Origin: a virus
Reading direction: 5' to 3' (one strand)
DNA length: 64,000 nt
Virus record (IMG/VR): IMGVR_UViG_3300007512_001108
Location: 1-64,000 of that record
Below are positions 8,470-16,911 of the stretch, piece by piece; the stretch's first letter is position 1, and the number at the start of each line of letters is the position of its first letter. The position numbers and the translations under genes were made by a program. Below the pieces are notes generated by a model, which ran no database searches, was not told the origin of the DNA, and was given only the letters and a program-made list of their open reading frames with translations.

Positions 8470-9599
8470 AACGCATTTAACTCTTTACACAACACTTGTA
8501 CCATCTCTGGTGTTACATCTTTATGGTTTCCAACATAAATACAATTCTTATGAATTTCATTGACATTTTTATCAAATATGTCTTGCTTTATCTTATCCAT
8601 AAATGGATGTTCATATAGATTTCCTGCAATACAGGGACGATACTCAACACCAATTTCTTTTAATTTGTCTTTAATTTGTTGTAGATTATTTCTTCTTGTG
8701 AAAATAGGAAATGCAAAATTACTACATCCTGTCGAAACAAAGTCTGTTTTATAAAGATTGTTATCAAGATTTTTGATAAATGTATAATAATTATCATTCC
8801 TGTGTTTAATAGATTCATCTAGATGTGGAAGTTGCATCAAACCAAGTTTTGCGTGTAAGTCTGTGTTTCTTACATTAAATCCATCACGCAAGAAAGTAAA
8901 CAGAGGGTCTACTCTATCGCACTTTCTTTTTTCTTGTTCTTCTTTTGGAAGTTCTCTCAAAAGTCCGTGTGAACGAAGAAGCAACATTTCATGATACAAA
9001 TCTTTATCATCTGTACAAATCATACCACCTTCAATTGTTGTCATGTGGTGTCCATAATAAAAAGAAAATGAAGAAGCAATACCGTGCGTTCCTACTTTCT
9101 TTCCTTTAAACTCTGCACCGTGGGACTCACAACAATCTTCTATCAATCCGACTCTATACTTAGAACATAATTCGAGCAACTCATCTGACAGTGCAGAGAA
9201 TCCTAAAAGATGTGTAAGAAGTAAATAGTTTGGTCTTTGCGTCTTGAAAATATATTCCAAGTTATCCAAGTCAGGACCAAAGTTAGTCAAGTCTACATCA
9301 CATAATTGTAAATTTGAAAATTGTATGATGGGAGAAACAGCAGTAGACCAAGTACATGCTTGAGATATCCATTTAGTTCTAGCAACACCATCTGACAATG
9401 CTCTTGCTATAAGAAGATTTGCGGATGAACCAGAATTGACATAAACAGAATATTTACAACCCAACCATTCTGACCATTCTTTTTCAAATTGTCTAACAAC
9501 ATTACCCTGAGTTATTTTACTTGAGTTACAAACAAAATCTCCAAGAACATTTCGTTCTTCTTGAGTAATTGCATCATCTGTCATCAATTTCCAATTCAT
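8466..9599 (-). CDS. PLP-dependent 3-dehydratase-like enzyme of the DegT/ColD/RfbH group
   Basis: The fold is DegT/DnrJ/EryC1 aspartate-aminotransferase type: NSGSSANLL (55-63), DVDLTNFGPD, VGLIEDCCESHG (150-160). At the position of the PLP-binding Lys the protein has His184 (FYYGHHMTTIEGG), whereas the adjacent paralogue has Lys183. This Lys-to-His change marks the 3-dehydratases: ColD, acting on GDP-4-keto-6-deoxymannose, and the RfbH/E1 type, acting on CDP-4-keto-6-deoxyglucose. No [2Fe-2S] Cys cluster of the E1 type is obvious, which favours ColD-like chemistry. The phage also encodes a Gmd that could supply the GDP substrate. It overlaps both neighbours by 4 nt. The specific product, such as a colitose precursor, is inference. 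Confidence 0.75.
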   Translation of the reverse strand: MNWKLMTDDAITQEERNVLGDFVCNSSKITQGNVVRQFEKEWSEWLGCKYSVYVNSGSSANLLIARALSDGVARTKWISQACTWSTAVSPIIQFSNLQLCDVDLTNFGPDLDNLEYIFKTQRPNYLLLTHLLGFSALSDELLELCSKYRVGLIEDCCESHGAEFKGKKVGTHGIASSFSFYYGHHMTTIEGGMICTDDKDLYHEMLLLRSHGLLRELPKEEQEKRKCDRVDPLFTFLRDGFNVRNTDLHAKLGLMQLPHLDESIKHRNDNYYTFIKNLDNNLYKTDFVSTGCSNFAFPIFTRRNNLQQIKDKLKEIGVEYRPCIAGNLYEHPFMDKIKQDIFDKNVNEIHKNCIYVGNHKDVTPEMVQVLCKELNAL

Positions 9600-10693
9600 A
9601 ATAAAAATTCCTCTAACTTATTTATAACTCTCATTTGATTTTCTTCTGATAAGTTATAAGAAGATGGCAAAGAGATTCCGCTATCAAATATACTCATACT
9701 TGTTTCATAATTTCCAACTTTTCTAATTTCGTTATTATAACACGGTTGTGCATTTAACGGATAGAAAAATTCCCTAGATTGTATATTATTTTCTTTTAGA
9801 AAATCCATTAGTTTATATTTTTCGCAAGAAAGAAAAGATGTAAACCAATGAACAGGAGTACAGTTCTTTGAATCTTCAATTGGAACAAACCCAGAATTTA
9901 ATGAACCTAATTTTTCATAATACAAATCATGAATCTCTTTCTTTCTAGAAATAATATCTGGCAATTTCTTTAGTTGTGAAATACCAACTGCCGCTTGCAT
10001 CTCCGTAAAGCAAAAATTATATCCTATGTGATGATGTTTGAATGTGCCCTTACCATCTCTTCCGTGATTTTTAAGACGATAACATGCGTTACGGAGTTCC
10101 TCATCGTCTGTGAGAACAACACCACCTTCTCCACAAGTAATAGTTTTGTTTCCATAGAAAGATAGAATACCCAAATCACCAAAAGTACCTACATGTTTTT
10201 CTTTATATAAAACACCAACTCCCTGTGCGGCATCTTCTATAACTTTAATATCATGTAATTTTGCAAATTCTAAAATTGCGGTCATATCTGAACTCTGTCC
10301 ATACAGATGAACTGGCATAATTGCTTTTGTTTTGTTTGTAATGCATTCTTCTGCTTTTTTGATATCTATCTGAAAAGTTTTTGTACCCACTTCACACAAT
10401 ACAGGTGTTGCACCTGTCATAATGACAGCATTGGCAGTTGCAATAAATGTAATGTTTGGCACGATTACTTCGTCACCTTCTCCAATACCGAGTGCTTTCA
10501 AACAACAGAATAAAGCGGCAGTTCCATTCGTCATAGCAACTGCATACTTTGAACCTGTCATTTCACAAATCATTTCCTCGAATTCTTTTGTTAGATTATG
10601 CTCGACAACATATGTTGAATCGACTACTCGTTTCAACTCGTCAAGTTCTCTATTGTCAATCCAAGGTTCAATTTGCGTTATAAAGTTGGTCAT
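9596..10693 (-). CDS. DegT/DnrJ/EryC1 sugar aminotransferase (perosamine-synthase-like)
   Basis: PLP enzyme expected to transaminate a keto-sugar nucleotide. Family features: TNGTAAL (55-61), VIVPNITFIATANAV (77-90), HLYGQ (129-133), Asp154 in VIEDAAQ (PLP pyridine nitrogen), Lys183 in SFYGNKTITCGEGG (Schiff base), and the GYNF...AAVGISQL segment. 365 aa is normal for the family. It resembles GDP-perosamine synthase, whose substrate is the product of Gmd (also in this window), but other 4-keto-sugars are possible. The start has no strong Shine-Dalgarno and overlaps the upstream gene by 26 nt. Confidence 0.8.
   Translation of the reverse strand: MTNFITQIEPWIDNRELDELKRVVDSTYVVEHNLTKEFEEMICEMTGSKYAVAMTNGTAALFCCLKALGIGEGDEVIVPNITFIATANAVIMTGATPVLCEVGTKTFQIDIKKAEECITNKTKAIMPVHLYGQSSDMTAILEFAKLHDIKVIEDAAQGVGVLYKEKHVGTFGDLGILSFYGNKTITCGEGGVVLTDDEELRNACYRLKNHGRDGKGTFKHHHIGYNFCFTEMQAAVGISQLKKLPDIISRKKEIHDLYYEKLGSLNSGFVPIEDSKNCTPVHWFTSFLSCEKYKLMDFLKENNIQSREFFYPLNAQPCYNNEIRKVGNYETSMSIFDSGISLPSSYNLSEENQMRVINKLEEFLL
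9619..9626 (-). promoter_or_regulatory. Possible intragenic T4-type late promoter (TATAAATA)
   Basis: An exact TATAAATA on the minus strand, 20 nt before the start of the dehydratase-like gene. This spacing is like the stronger candidates in the window. It lies inside codons for Ile-Asn-Lys near the end of the aminotransferase gene, so chance is quite possible in AT-rich DNA. Confidence 0.3.
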
Positions 10694-11054
10694 ATGATTT
10701 TTGTTCTCTCACATCAGATTCATAGTATTCATTAATTCTTTTCTTTATCAAGAATCTTTCATCATTATATTTTGCATTAAGTCTTGCGAATTGTATAAAT
10801 TCATCATCGAATTCTTTCTTGCTTTCTTTATCTCTAAATCCAGATTCTGTATCCCATATTTTTATATTAATGTCTTTTAATTCATCATATAATCTTCCTT
10901 TTATTTTTACACCATCATCCTTTAGTGCTTTTTCTAGAATATCCTTTTCTCCTTGAATATAAAATAATCTAGACTCGTCAGAAATTCTTTCCAACTTAAT
11001 ATCCAATATGGTTATCTTATCAAAAATTTCACCAATTGCAACTTCTACTTTCAT
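10668..11054 (-). CDS. DUF6165-like protein of the glycan cluster
   Basis: 128 aa. The start, VEVAIGEIFDKITILDIKLERI, matches my memory of the DUF6165 family pattern (vSvGELiDKiTILEIKleRI), small proteins found with glycosyltransferases and polysaccharide genes. The rest is charged and alpha-helical with no catalytic motif visible. The 3' end overlaps the aminotransferase start by 26 nt and the 5' end overlaps the methyltransferase by 4 nt. Function unknown; a partner or regulator of glycosylation enzymes is possible from context only. Confidence 0.6.
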   Translation of the reverse strand: MKVEVAIGEIFDKITILDIKLERISDESRLFYIQGEKDILEKALKDDGVKIKGRLYDELKDINIKIWDTESGFRDKESKKEFDDEFIQFARLNAKYNDERFLIKKRINEYYESDVREQKSYDQLYNAN

Positions 11055-11695
11055 ACTATATCTCCAAACTTATTCTCTTTGTATGCGACCAAATCTTTTT
11101 CTTCTATTGATTCTAATTTCCAGTCACTGGGAAGAAGTTCATTCAACTCCAAAAATGAAAAGTTCCAATTTTCACTGTCGTCAATCATTCCTTCCCATTT
11201 ATAGCGGTCGCATGTTGTTTTTTCTACCTTGTGTGGTGTTCTTGCCAGATAAATGATATTGCAAAATTCAAACATTCTAGAAAAGCACTCCTTTGGTTTC
11301 CTTAGCATTGTGAATGTACTATCGAAGTAAATGACATCTTGTTTGTTTCCTATGATGTCCCCAATTCCATCTTCCTCAATGTCAAATAAATGAAATGTTG
11401 CTTTCTTGTTTTCTGAAAAATGATTATATGCAAATTCAATTGCACTTGGGTTTACATCAATACCAATATATGTCTTTAAATTTTCTGGCAAGAAATTCAA
11501 AAGTCTACCACAACCACAACCAACATCGACAACAGAGAAGTATTCTTTGGAAAATGTCCTAGACAACCAATTCAAGAATAATTTATGTGGTTCATTTGAA
11601 TGAAAATGGCATGGAAGTCCGTCTGAATCTTTTCCATATATTTCCTCAAACACCTCTTCTCTGTACCATTGATTATCTCTTGCCCGTTCGTTCAA
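11051..11695 (-). CDS. Class I SAM-dependent methyltransferase (TTG start)
   Basis: Motif I is clear: VVDVGCGCGRLL (55-66), followed by the acidic residue after strand 2 in YIGIDVNPSAIEFA (76-89). The substrate is probably a small molecule or glycan, given that it lies among glycosyltransferases. The start is TTG at 11695: the TTGA overlaps the stop of the upstream gene, AAGGGG lies about 6 nt upstream, and no in-frame ATG exists before residue 130. 214 aa is usual for a single-domain enzyme. It may O-methylate a sugar. Confidence 0.8.
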   Translation of the reverse strand: MNERARDNQWYREEVFEEIYGKDSDGLPCHFHSNEPHKLFLNWLSRTFSKEYFSVVDVGCGCGRLLNFLPENLKTYIGIDVNPSAIEFAYNHFSENKKATFHLFDIEEDGIGDIIGNKQDVIYFDSTFTMLRKPKECFSRMFEFCNIIYLARTPHKVEKTTCDRYKWEGMIDDSENWNFSFLELNELLPSDWKLESIEEKDLVAYKENKFGDIV

Positions 11696-12609
11696 ATTAT
11701 ACCCCTTTCTTCTAATTTCATATTTGTTAATCTCTGTAGTAGTTCAAACTTAGAACCTTCTTCAATTGGTAGATGCTTCTTACTTGAATTGTGCCAGTGC
11801 CAAGCAAATGCTTCAAGATAAAGATTATCATCTGCATAACCATTGTTTGCAAACCAACCTGCTTCTACATTTTCACTAAGTTCCTTGTCTTTCTTGCTGA
11901 TTAACCATTCGGTGTTGAAGAAAGGTGATGGGAATATTGTATATTCGTATCCTCTTCTCCAAAGAGATGCAAATAATTCTTTACCCCAAATGGTAGTACC
12001 ACCAATAATTGGCATTACTTTAAGTTCTTTAAGAAGTTCATACGAAAATTCACTTTCCTTCTTGAGTGCAATAACCGTTGCACATGCACCTTGATTTGCA
12101 AAGTCTGTTTCCGAACCCCACTGGTACATATACTCTTGGTCAAGAAGACATTTGAAGTCACGAAGGAAGATAATATCCATATCAATCCACACACCACCGT
12201 ACTTATGAAGTGCAAGCAAACGAAGCAAATCACTTTGTAGATAATGTTTATCATCTTCGGATGTAAGTTTTTGTACCTCATCCTCAATGATTGTTCCCTT
12301 TGCTTCTTCTAATCCATCCCACACCCTCAAGTCAAGGTATTCTTTATACGGTTGAATTCTAGGATTGTCTTCAATACAATAATCTGACCATACTATTAGT
12401 TTTGTTTTTTCTAGGTCTTGTGTTGCAAGAAAAGACTTAATGCATTCAAGTTCTTTATCGGTTCTTACTTCGGTATAAACATGAAAGTTTGTTACTTCTT
12501 CGGGATACTCACAACTACAATCACAAAGTTCATCAAGAAATTCAAGACACGCTTCATAATCTTTATAATATTCTGGGTGTGTTTTAAAACTCATTTCAAT
12601 CATCATCAT
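11692..12609 (-). CDS. GT32/OCH1-type glycosyltransferase (DXD sugar-binding family)
   Basis: The diagnostic region is QSDLLRLLALHKYGGVWIDMDIIFL (about 125-149; DXD = DMD at 143-145), as in capsular and mannosyltransferases of the Gly_transf_sug family. The C-terminus has the late WHW motif (AFAWHWHNSSK). No membrane anchor is visible. The first codons contain three consecutive ATGs. AAGGA is best spaced (8 nt) for the third, at 12603; 12609 is the longest form. It overlaps both neighbours. Donor unknown. Confidence 0.8.
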   Translation of the reverse strand: MMMIEMSFKTHPEYYKDYEACLEFLDELCDCSCEYPEEVTNFHVYTEVRTDKELECIKSFLATQDLEKTKLIVWSDYCIEDNPRIQPYKEYLDLRVWDGLEEAKGTIIEDEVQKLTSEDDKHYLQSDLLRLLALHKYGGVWIDMDIIFLRDFKCLLDQEYMYQWGSETDFANQGACATVIALKKESEFSYELLKELKVMPIIGGTTIWGKELFASLWRRGYEYTIFPSPFFNTEWLISKKDKELSENVEAGWFANNGYADDNLYLEAFAWHWHNSSKKHLPIEEGSKFELLQRLTNMKLEERGII

Positions 12610-13462
12610 TTTCCTTTATATAAGACATACAAAAGTCTGTCGCTTGCAGTTTTCTATTTAATAATTTAGAAATGGCGATTGCTCCAACTAAATCATCTTC
12701 TCTGTCCATATCATCAAATATAAACCATACATCTTTATTTATTTGTAGTTTTTCTTCTTTCAAAAGTTCATACATTTTACTTCTTTTTCCCCCTGCTGGT
12801 CCATCTACAAAAATCAAATCATAAGTTTTATCTTTCAAGAACTCATTTACCAAATCAATATCATACCAATCGTCTTTAATGGGAGCGTGTAAATACTCTG
12901 AATCATATTCACCCACCCAATCTTCATCTTCTTCTATTGAAATCATTTTGAAATGTTTTGAGAGAATTTCTGTACCTTTACCACTACCAAATTCAAGGAT
13001 TGTAGAACCCTTTTCAAAATTTGATATAATATATTCTATTGTTTTGTTATTAGCGGTCATTTCCGTTTTATTTATCATCCATCCGTGATTTGTCATCATT
13101 AACTGATAATGTGGAGTACTTTGTGCGAACATTAATGATTCAGCATCGACTGTATATGTTGGGGAGAATTCATTCTCACATATAGATACACCCAGTTCTT
13201 CAATAAACTCCATTGCATTCCTTTCAGACAAAAATAACAAATCTGTAAGTGATATTGTGGATGAACCATCATCTGAAAGAGTTGGTAATGTTACTACAAG
13301 AGTATCTGAAATGTCCTCACCGTGTTCATTTAAAATTCTTTTATCTTTAAACTTAAAAGAATCTTTGTGCATACCTAAAACATTGCGACCGTCCCAAATA
13401 TATTCATCTTTATTTTCAACATAATCATTCATACTAAACCAACTGCTTTTTTTTACATACAT
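12596..13462 (-). CDS. SAM-methyltransferase-like protein of the glycan cluster
   Basis: The C-terminal half has a Rossmann methyltransferase pattern: STILEFGSGKGTEIL (153-167), MISIEEDEDWVGEY (173-186) and DLIFVDGPAGGKRSKM (215-230). This resembles proteins annotated as FkbM-like or class I methyltransferases in phage and O-antigen loci. The N-terminal 140 residues are not recognised. An alternative start, ATG at 13432, lies 1 nt after the stop of the upstream gene and avoids the 29-nt overlap. Neither start has a good Shine-Dalgarno. Confidence 0.6.
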   Translation of the reverse strand: MYVKKSSWFSMNDYVENKDEYIWDGRNVLGMHKDSFKFKDKRILNEHGEDISDTLVVTLPTLSDDGSSTISLTDLLFLSERNAMEFIEELGVSICENEFSPTYTVDAESLMFAQSTPHYQLMMTNHGWMINKTEMTANNKTIEYIISNFEKGSTILEFGSGKGTEILSKHFKMISIEEDEDWVGEYDSEYLHAPIKDDWYDIDLVNEFLKDKTYDLIFVDGPAGGKRSKMYELLKEEKLQINKDVWFIFDDMDREDDLVGAIAISKLLNRKLQATDFCMSYIKENDDD

Positions 13463-14351
13463 CCATTATCTTGTCTGCGTGTGTTTTTACACTTAGAAAC
13501 TTTTCTACATTTGATAAGTCATGTTCTTCTGATGATACCCTTTTAAAGAATTCTTCATCTACCTCATCCCAACTTTTTACAAAATATCCTGGTAGATTAT
13601 ATTCTTCAAATAATCTCTTAACCGTACAATCAATTGTAATTGGAATACACCCCATCAATAAAGATTCATAGAGTCTATGAGTATCATTTCCGCTTCCTTG
13701 AATACAGAGTGTAAATCGATATGAACCAATCAATTTCATATACGGTTCAATTGAAAGTTTACCTTGCATTAGGTGGGTGTATTCATTATTCTTTAAACTG
13801 TTGATAATATTTTGTCTTTCAGGATTTGTAGATTGGTCGTGCCAAGGAACAAAAAATAAATTTGCTTTTTCTTCAAACGGTTTTGTTTCTCTTCGTAATT
13901 TCTTTAAAACATTTTGATTTGCAGAAAGTCTATTTGGTTCTGCAAATCCTATAGGAAGTGCATGAATCTTTTCGTGTTCTTCATTTGGAGGATTGGTACA
14001 AAACCAATTTTGAAGATATTCGTTCTCTAAAATTTTCTTATAAGATTCTGGATTATCTCCATCTCTTCCAATTTGATAAGCAGAACATCCTGTTACTAAA
14101 CTAAAAGGAGTTTTAATTTTATCTAAAAAATTAGATTGAAATTCTTCGTGTATGATAAAATCTGTTTTGGCAAATATAATATCATTTTCTTTCATATTTT
14201 CTATTTCTGCTGGTTGAAAAAGTTCTTTATCGTGTAGTCGTTTTACTCCCCAGTTTACATAAAATTCTGGTGGATAGTCTATACAGTGGTCTGCAACCAA
14301 TGGCATCCAATTATAACAAACAAGTCCACTTTCTAGTTTAAATTCTGGCAT
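13434..14351 (-). CDS. Second exostosin-like (GT47-type) glycosyltransferase
   Basis: The C-terminal donor-site region is LIGSYRFTLCIQGSGNDTHRLYESLLMGCIPITIDC (about 205-240), typical of exostosin-type enzymes: an acidic residue in RLYESLLMG followed by the CIPI step. The N-terminal lobe includes DIIFAKTDFI and FSLVTGCSAYQIGRDGDNPESY. 305 aa, soluble. ATG at 14351 has a clear GAGGTG Shine-Dalgarno 7-8 nt upstream. It shares only the general motif with the exostosin-like gene at 7519-8469, so the two probably transfer different sugars. Confidence 0.7.
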   Translation of the reverse strand: MPEFKLESGLVCYNWMPLVADHCIDYPPEFYVNWGVKRLHDKELFQPAEIENMKENDIIFAKTDFIIHEEFQSNFLDKIKTPFSLVTGCSAYQIGRDGDNPESYKKILENEYLQNWFCTNPPNEEHEKIHALPIGFAEPNRLSANQNVLKKLRRETKPFEEKANLFFVPWHDQSTNPERQNIINSLKNNEYTHLMQGKLSIEPYMKLIGSYRFTLCIQGSGNDTHRLYESLLMGCIPITIDCTVKRLFEEYNLPGYFVKSWDEVDEEFFKRVSSEEHDLSNVEKFLSVKTHADKIMDVCKKKQLV

Positions 14352-15075
14352 CGTATTTCACCTCGTTCCATTCTCTTACTGTGCTGTTTCCCAAATATCC
14401 AGAAGCACCTTCTCTAAAATTATGAAAGAACAATTCATCTGTTGTATCTAGAATCTCTACGAGTGACCTAAAGGCACTTTCCATGCAATGAATTTGTTTT
14501 GCTTCTTCTAATACCATTCCAAAATGGAATAGGTTTTCTGTTATATCATTTCTAATAATTTTGATATCTTTTGTTCCTGCGATATGTTCCAATTCTTCAA
14601 TTGGAATCTCAAAACCACGATTGGCATCATCGTGAACAAAAATATATTCTTCGTTGTCTGGATTTAATTTTTCATATACCCTTTTTTCTTCTTCTTCATC
14701 TCTTTCATAGTAAAAATCATCGAATCTTCTTTCGTAGGGTATATCCATTTGTGAATAAAATATTTCTGCACACCCCATTCCTAATTTTTCTTCTTGTCCC
14801 CAAGGATAGTAATCGTGACCAACTTTAATAAAATTAATAATATCGTTTTCTGATATGAAATTACTTATATAATTATATTCGTCTTCATTGGGAACTTTAA
14901 TTATATTAATATTTGATTCATCTCTGTACATATATTTTATCATATCAAAATATTTTTCTTTTGCAAATACATTTACGCTATCAAAATCATATTCTTCAAG
15001 AAAAATTCTTATCATTGCGTTACAGTCTATGTGGTCACCTAATCCCAAATGGTGGTGTACATATAATTCACTCAT
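14338..15075 (-). CDS. Putative GT-B-like protein, heptosyltransferase-like architecture
   Basis: 245 aa, not firmly assigned. The N-terminus YVHHHLGLGDHIDCNAMIRIF recalls the glycine loop at the start of GT9/GT-B enzymes that handle nucleotide sugars. The second half has EEYIFVHDDANRG followed later by QIHCMESAFRSLVEIL, the order of the donor-binding lobe in such enzymes. The start has a strong AAGGAG Shine-Dalgarno. It overlaps the next gene by 14 nt and belongs to the coupled glycan run. Assignment is an inference from architecture and context. Confidence 0.5.
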   Translation of the reverse strand: MSELYVHHHLGLGDHIDCNAMIRIFLEEYDFDSVNVFAKEKYFDMIKYMYRDESNINIIKVPNEDEYNYISNFISENDIINFIKVGHDYYPWGQEEKLGMGCAEIFYSQMDIPYERRFDDFYYERDEEEEKRVYEKLNPDNEEYIFVHDDANRGFEIPIEELEHIAGTKDIKIIRNDITENLFHFGMVLEEAKQIHCMESAFRSLVEILDTTDELFFHNFREGASGYLGNSTVREWNEVKYDARI

Positions 15076-15728
15076 ACCAAAGCACTCCTTAAAACTTCTC
15101 TATGTTCTTCGTTTATATTATCATTTTCATCATATACTTCTCCAATAAATTCAAGATTATTTCTTTTGGTTGGAAATGGTTTTCTTTCAAAAAACTCATC
15201 GTGTACAAATGAATCGTCCTTTACTAGTGGGTAGATATAATCTCTTAAAAATATTTGGTCTACTTGCCAAAAGTCACCCTTCTCAATAGAATCTATTAGT
15301 GATGACATTTCTGATAATGTTCCTTTTTTACATCCCCACATTCCTCCTAGAATGGGTGCGCCGTGCCAAGGATGGTCACGCATAATATGAAATCCCTTAT
15401 CACTTTCCAACCACTCATCTATTGCATCTTTTTCTCTTTGTGTTAGTCTTGAGTCTGTATCTCTTGAAAGTACCACATCAACATCATCTTCGGAACAAGG
15501 ATGAAATCTCCAGAACATTCCAGACCAATCACCATCTTCGTTCATTCTAACGAGTTGTACATTTGGTTTATTCTCTAACTGTGTTAGTATGTTTTCTGGA
15601 ACAGATTTTCCGATATAAAATCTACAAATCCATTCTGGAAACAATTCTTCTGCTATATCAGCATTTTTAATTGCACCAATCGTATACTTGGGATTGTTTC
15701 CCCATAAACTAAAAGCAATAATTTTCAT
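15072..15728 (-). CDS. Putative GT-A glycosyltransferase
   Basis: 218 aa. It begins with KIIAFSLWGNNPKYTIGAIKNADIAEELFPEW and has VDVVLSRDTDSRLTQREKDAIDEWL (about 85-110). The DTDSR is a good DXD-type metal and nucleotide-sugar site. A conserved block (DHPWHGAPILGGMWGCKKG) follows. Such proteins are common in virus and O-antigen glycan loci. An upstream TTG at 15734 would overlap the preceding gene. ATG at 15728 is preferred because it is 2 nt past that gene's TGA stop with AGG 6 nt upstream. Confidence 0.65.
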   Translation of the reverse strand: MKIIAFSLWGNNPKYTIGAIKNADIAEELFPEWICRFYIGKSVPENILTQLENKPNVQLVRMNEDGDWSGMFWRFHPCSEDDVDVVLSRDTDSRLTQREKDAIDEWLESDKGFHIMRDHPWHGAPILGGMWGCKKGTLSEMSSLIDSIEKGDFWQVDQIFLRDYIYPLVKDDSFVHDEFFERKPFPTKRNNLEFIGEVYDENDNINEEHREVLRSALV

Positions 15729-15730
15729 AA

Positions 15731-16432
15731 TCAACCTGAAATAATTTCTAAAATACTATCCATATCAAAATTTTTATTCTTTCTTTCTTCAAAAACCTTT
15801 CCATCAATTGCATACATTTCTGCATTTTCATTTCTTGCGTGTAATTCGTCAAATGGTTGGGGTGTCCAATCGTGTCTAAAAATACAAACTGGTGAGGTAA
15901 TTAATTTTCCCATACCTTGACAAACCATAGTCATTTCGTTATCTGCATAAACAGATGTATAATCTGGATGATAGACATAACCAAATGCTTTATATAAGTT
16001 CCAACCCAAAACAGGTAAAGTCATTAACAAATCTGTTCTTGGTCGTAATCCATCAAAGAATTTAATTGCACCATCCATTGATGGAAAATGTTGTTCCATA
16101 CCTTGCATAATTATATCATCAAAATCTGGGAAACAAGGAATCATATCATCCGAAACCAATAATAAAACATCACCCTCTTCGTTTTCAAGATTGGCATTAC
16201 ATGCTTCTATTTTTGATTTTGAATCTCCGTAGTGATAAACCAAATCTACATCTAGGTCATCCATCCACTTACGAATTTCATCATTGTTCATAGTTTCATC
16301 ATCATTATCTAAAGTAATGACAAACCGAACATCGTGTTTTCCAGATAGCAAGTCGATACTCTTTCCTAAAATATGTTTAAATTTATCAGGACGGTTTCTG
16401 GATGCTAACTTGTATATTAATTTTCTTTTCAT
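15731..16432 (-). CDS. GT2-like glycosyltransferase (GT-A fold)
   Basis: 233 aa. The N-terminus YKLASRNRPDKFKHILGKSIDLL, then VRFVITLDNDDETM and GDVLLLVSDDMIPCFPDFDDII (about 87-108), follows the GT2 order: strand, glycosyltransferase loop, and an acidic DDM motif in place of DXD. The C-terminal region contains YADNEMTMVCQ, consistent with the catalytic acidic residue area. It is the first gene of the glycan run after regA, with a 22-nt gap. No membrane segment. Sugar and acceptor unknown. Confidence 0.65.
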   Translation of the reverse strand: MKRKLIYKLASRNRPDKFKHILGKSIDLLSGKHDVRFVITLDNDDETMNNDEIRKWMDDLDVDLVYHYGDSKSKIEACNANLENEEGDVLLLVSDDMIPCFPDFDDIIMQGMEQHFPSMDGAIKFFDGLRPRTDLLMTLPVLGWNLYKAFGYVYHPDYTSVYADNEMTMVCQGMGKLITSPVCIFRHDWTPQPFDELHARNENAEMYAIDGKVFEERKNKNFDMDSILEIISG

Positions 16433-16454
16433 AATAAAAATCTCAATTTGTGTT

Positions 16455-16871
16455 TTAGTGTTTATTTCCTATATGATATTTGGGACACAATTCCCAATCA
16501 CCCTTTTCTTTGTGTGAAATAATCTTTATTTGTGCTATAGAAGCAACTGGTTCTTCTGTCTGGTCTTGGTCTACAATTTCTAATAATTCCCAATCCTCTA
16601 ACAAATTGGCAATAGTATTTCTTCTAGCAATATCATTTTCTTCTATGTTTGTCGGAAGTCCATCCAGTGCAAATAATTCTTTAAAATGCACAATATAATA
16701 TTTACCCTTTTTATGAAGGATATGACAGGACTGATATAATTTTTTTTCTTTTCTAGAAGAAACGCCTATTCTTGTTAGGGTTTCTTTAATTTTTAAGAAG
16801 TCTTCTGATTCAAATAATTCAATTTCAACCAAGTCTTCTATTTTTATTTCTGTTTTTTCCATAACTATCAC
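16455..16871 (-). CDS. regA: RegA translational repressor
   Basis: Homologue of T4 RegA, which binds around the start codons of early mRNAs and blocks their translation. Matching blocks include SEDFLKIKETLTRIG, LYQSCHILHKKGKYYIVHFKELF, ARRNTIANLLEDWELL and CPKYHIGN at the C-terminus. T4 RegA starts near VEIEL here, so the product carries a 12-15 residue N-terminal extension if the GTG (16871, SD AAGG) or ATG (16862) is used; a TTG at 16832 would match the T4 start. As in T4 it lies next to clamp-loader gene 62, but a sugar epimerase is inserted and gene 43 does not follow. A late-type promoter lies 41 nt upstream. Confidence 0.93.
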   Translation of the reverse strand: MIVMEKTEIKIEDLVEIELFESEDFLKIKETLTRIGVSSRKEKKLYQSCHILHKKGKYYIVHFKELFALDGLPTNIEENDIARRNTIANLLEDWELLEIVDQDQTEEPVASIAQIKIISHKEKGDWELCPKYHIGNKH

Positions 16872-16911
16872 TTATCCCTTGTTTTAACTAATCATAGCAA
16901 TTTTCCTACTT

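Noticed and set aside
12596-15075. Overlaps of 14-29 nt between glycan genes taken as possible frameshifts
   Set aside because: Each frame is complete with its own motifs and plausible starts; alternative starts shorten some overlaps, so no frameshift is needed.
16433-16454. Possible place for DNA polymerase gene 43 after regA
   Set aside because: Only 22 nt separate regA from a glycosyltransferase; no polymerase motif occurs anywhere in the window.
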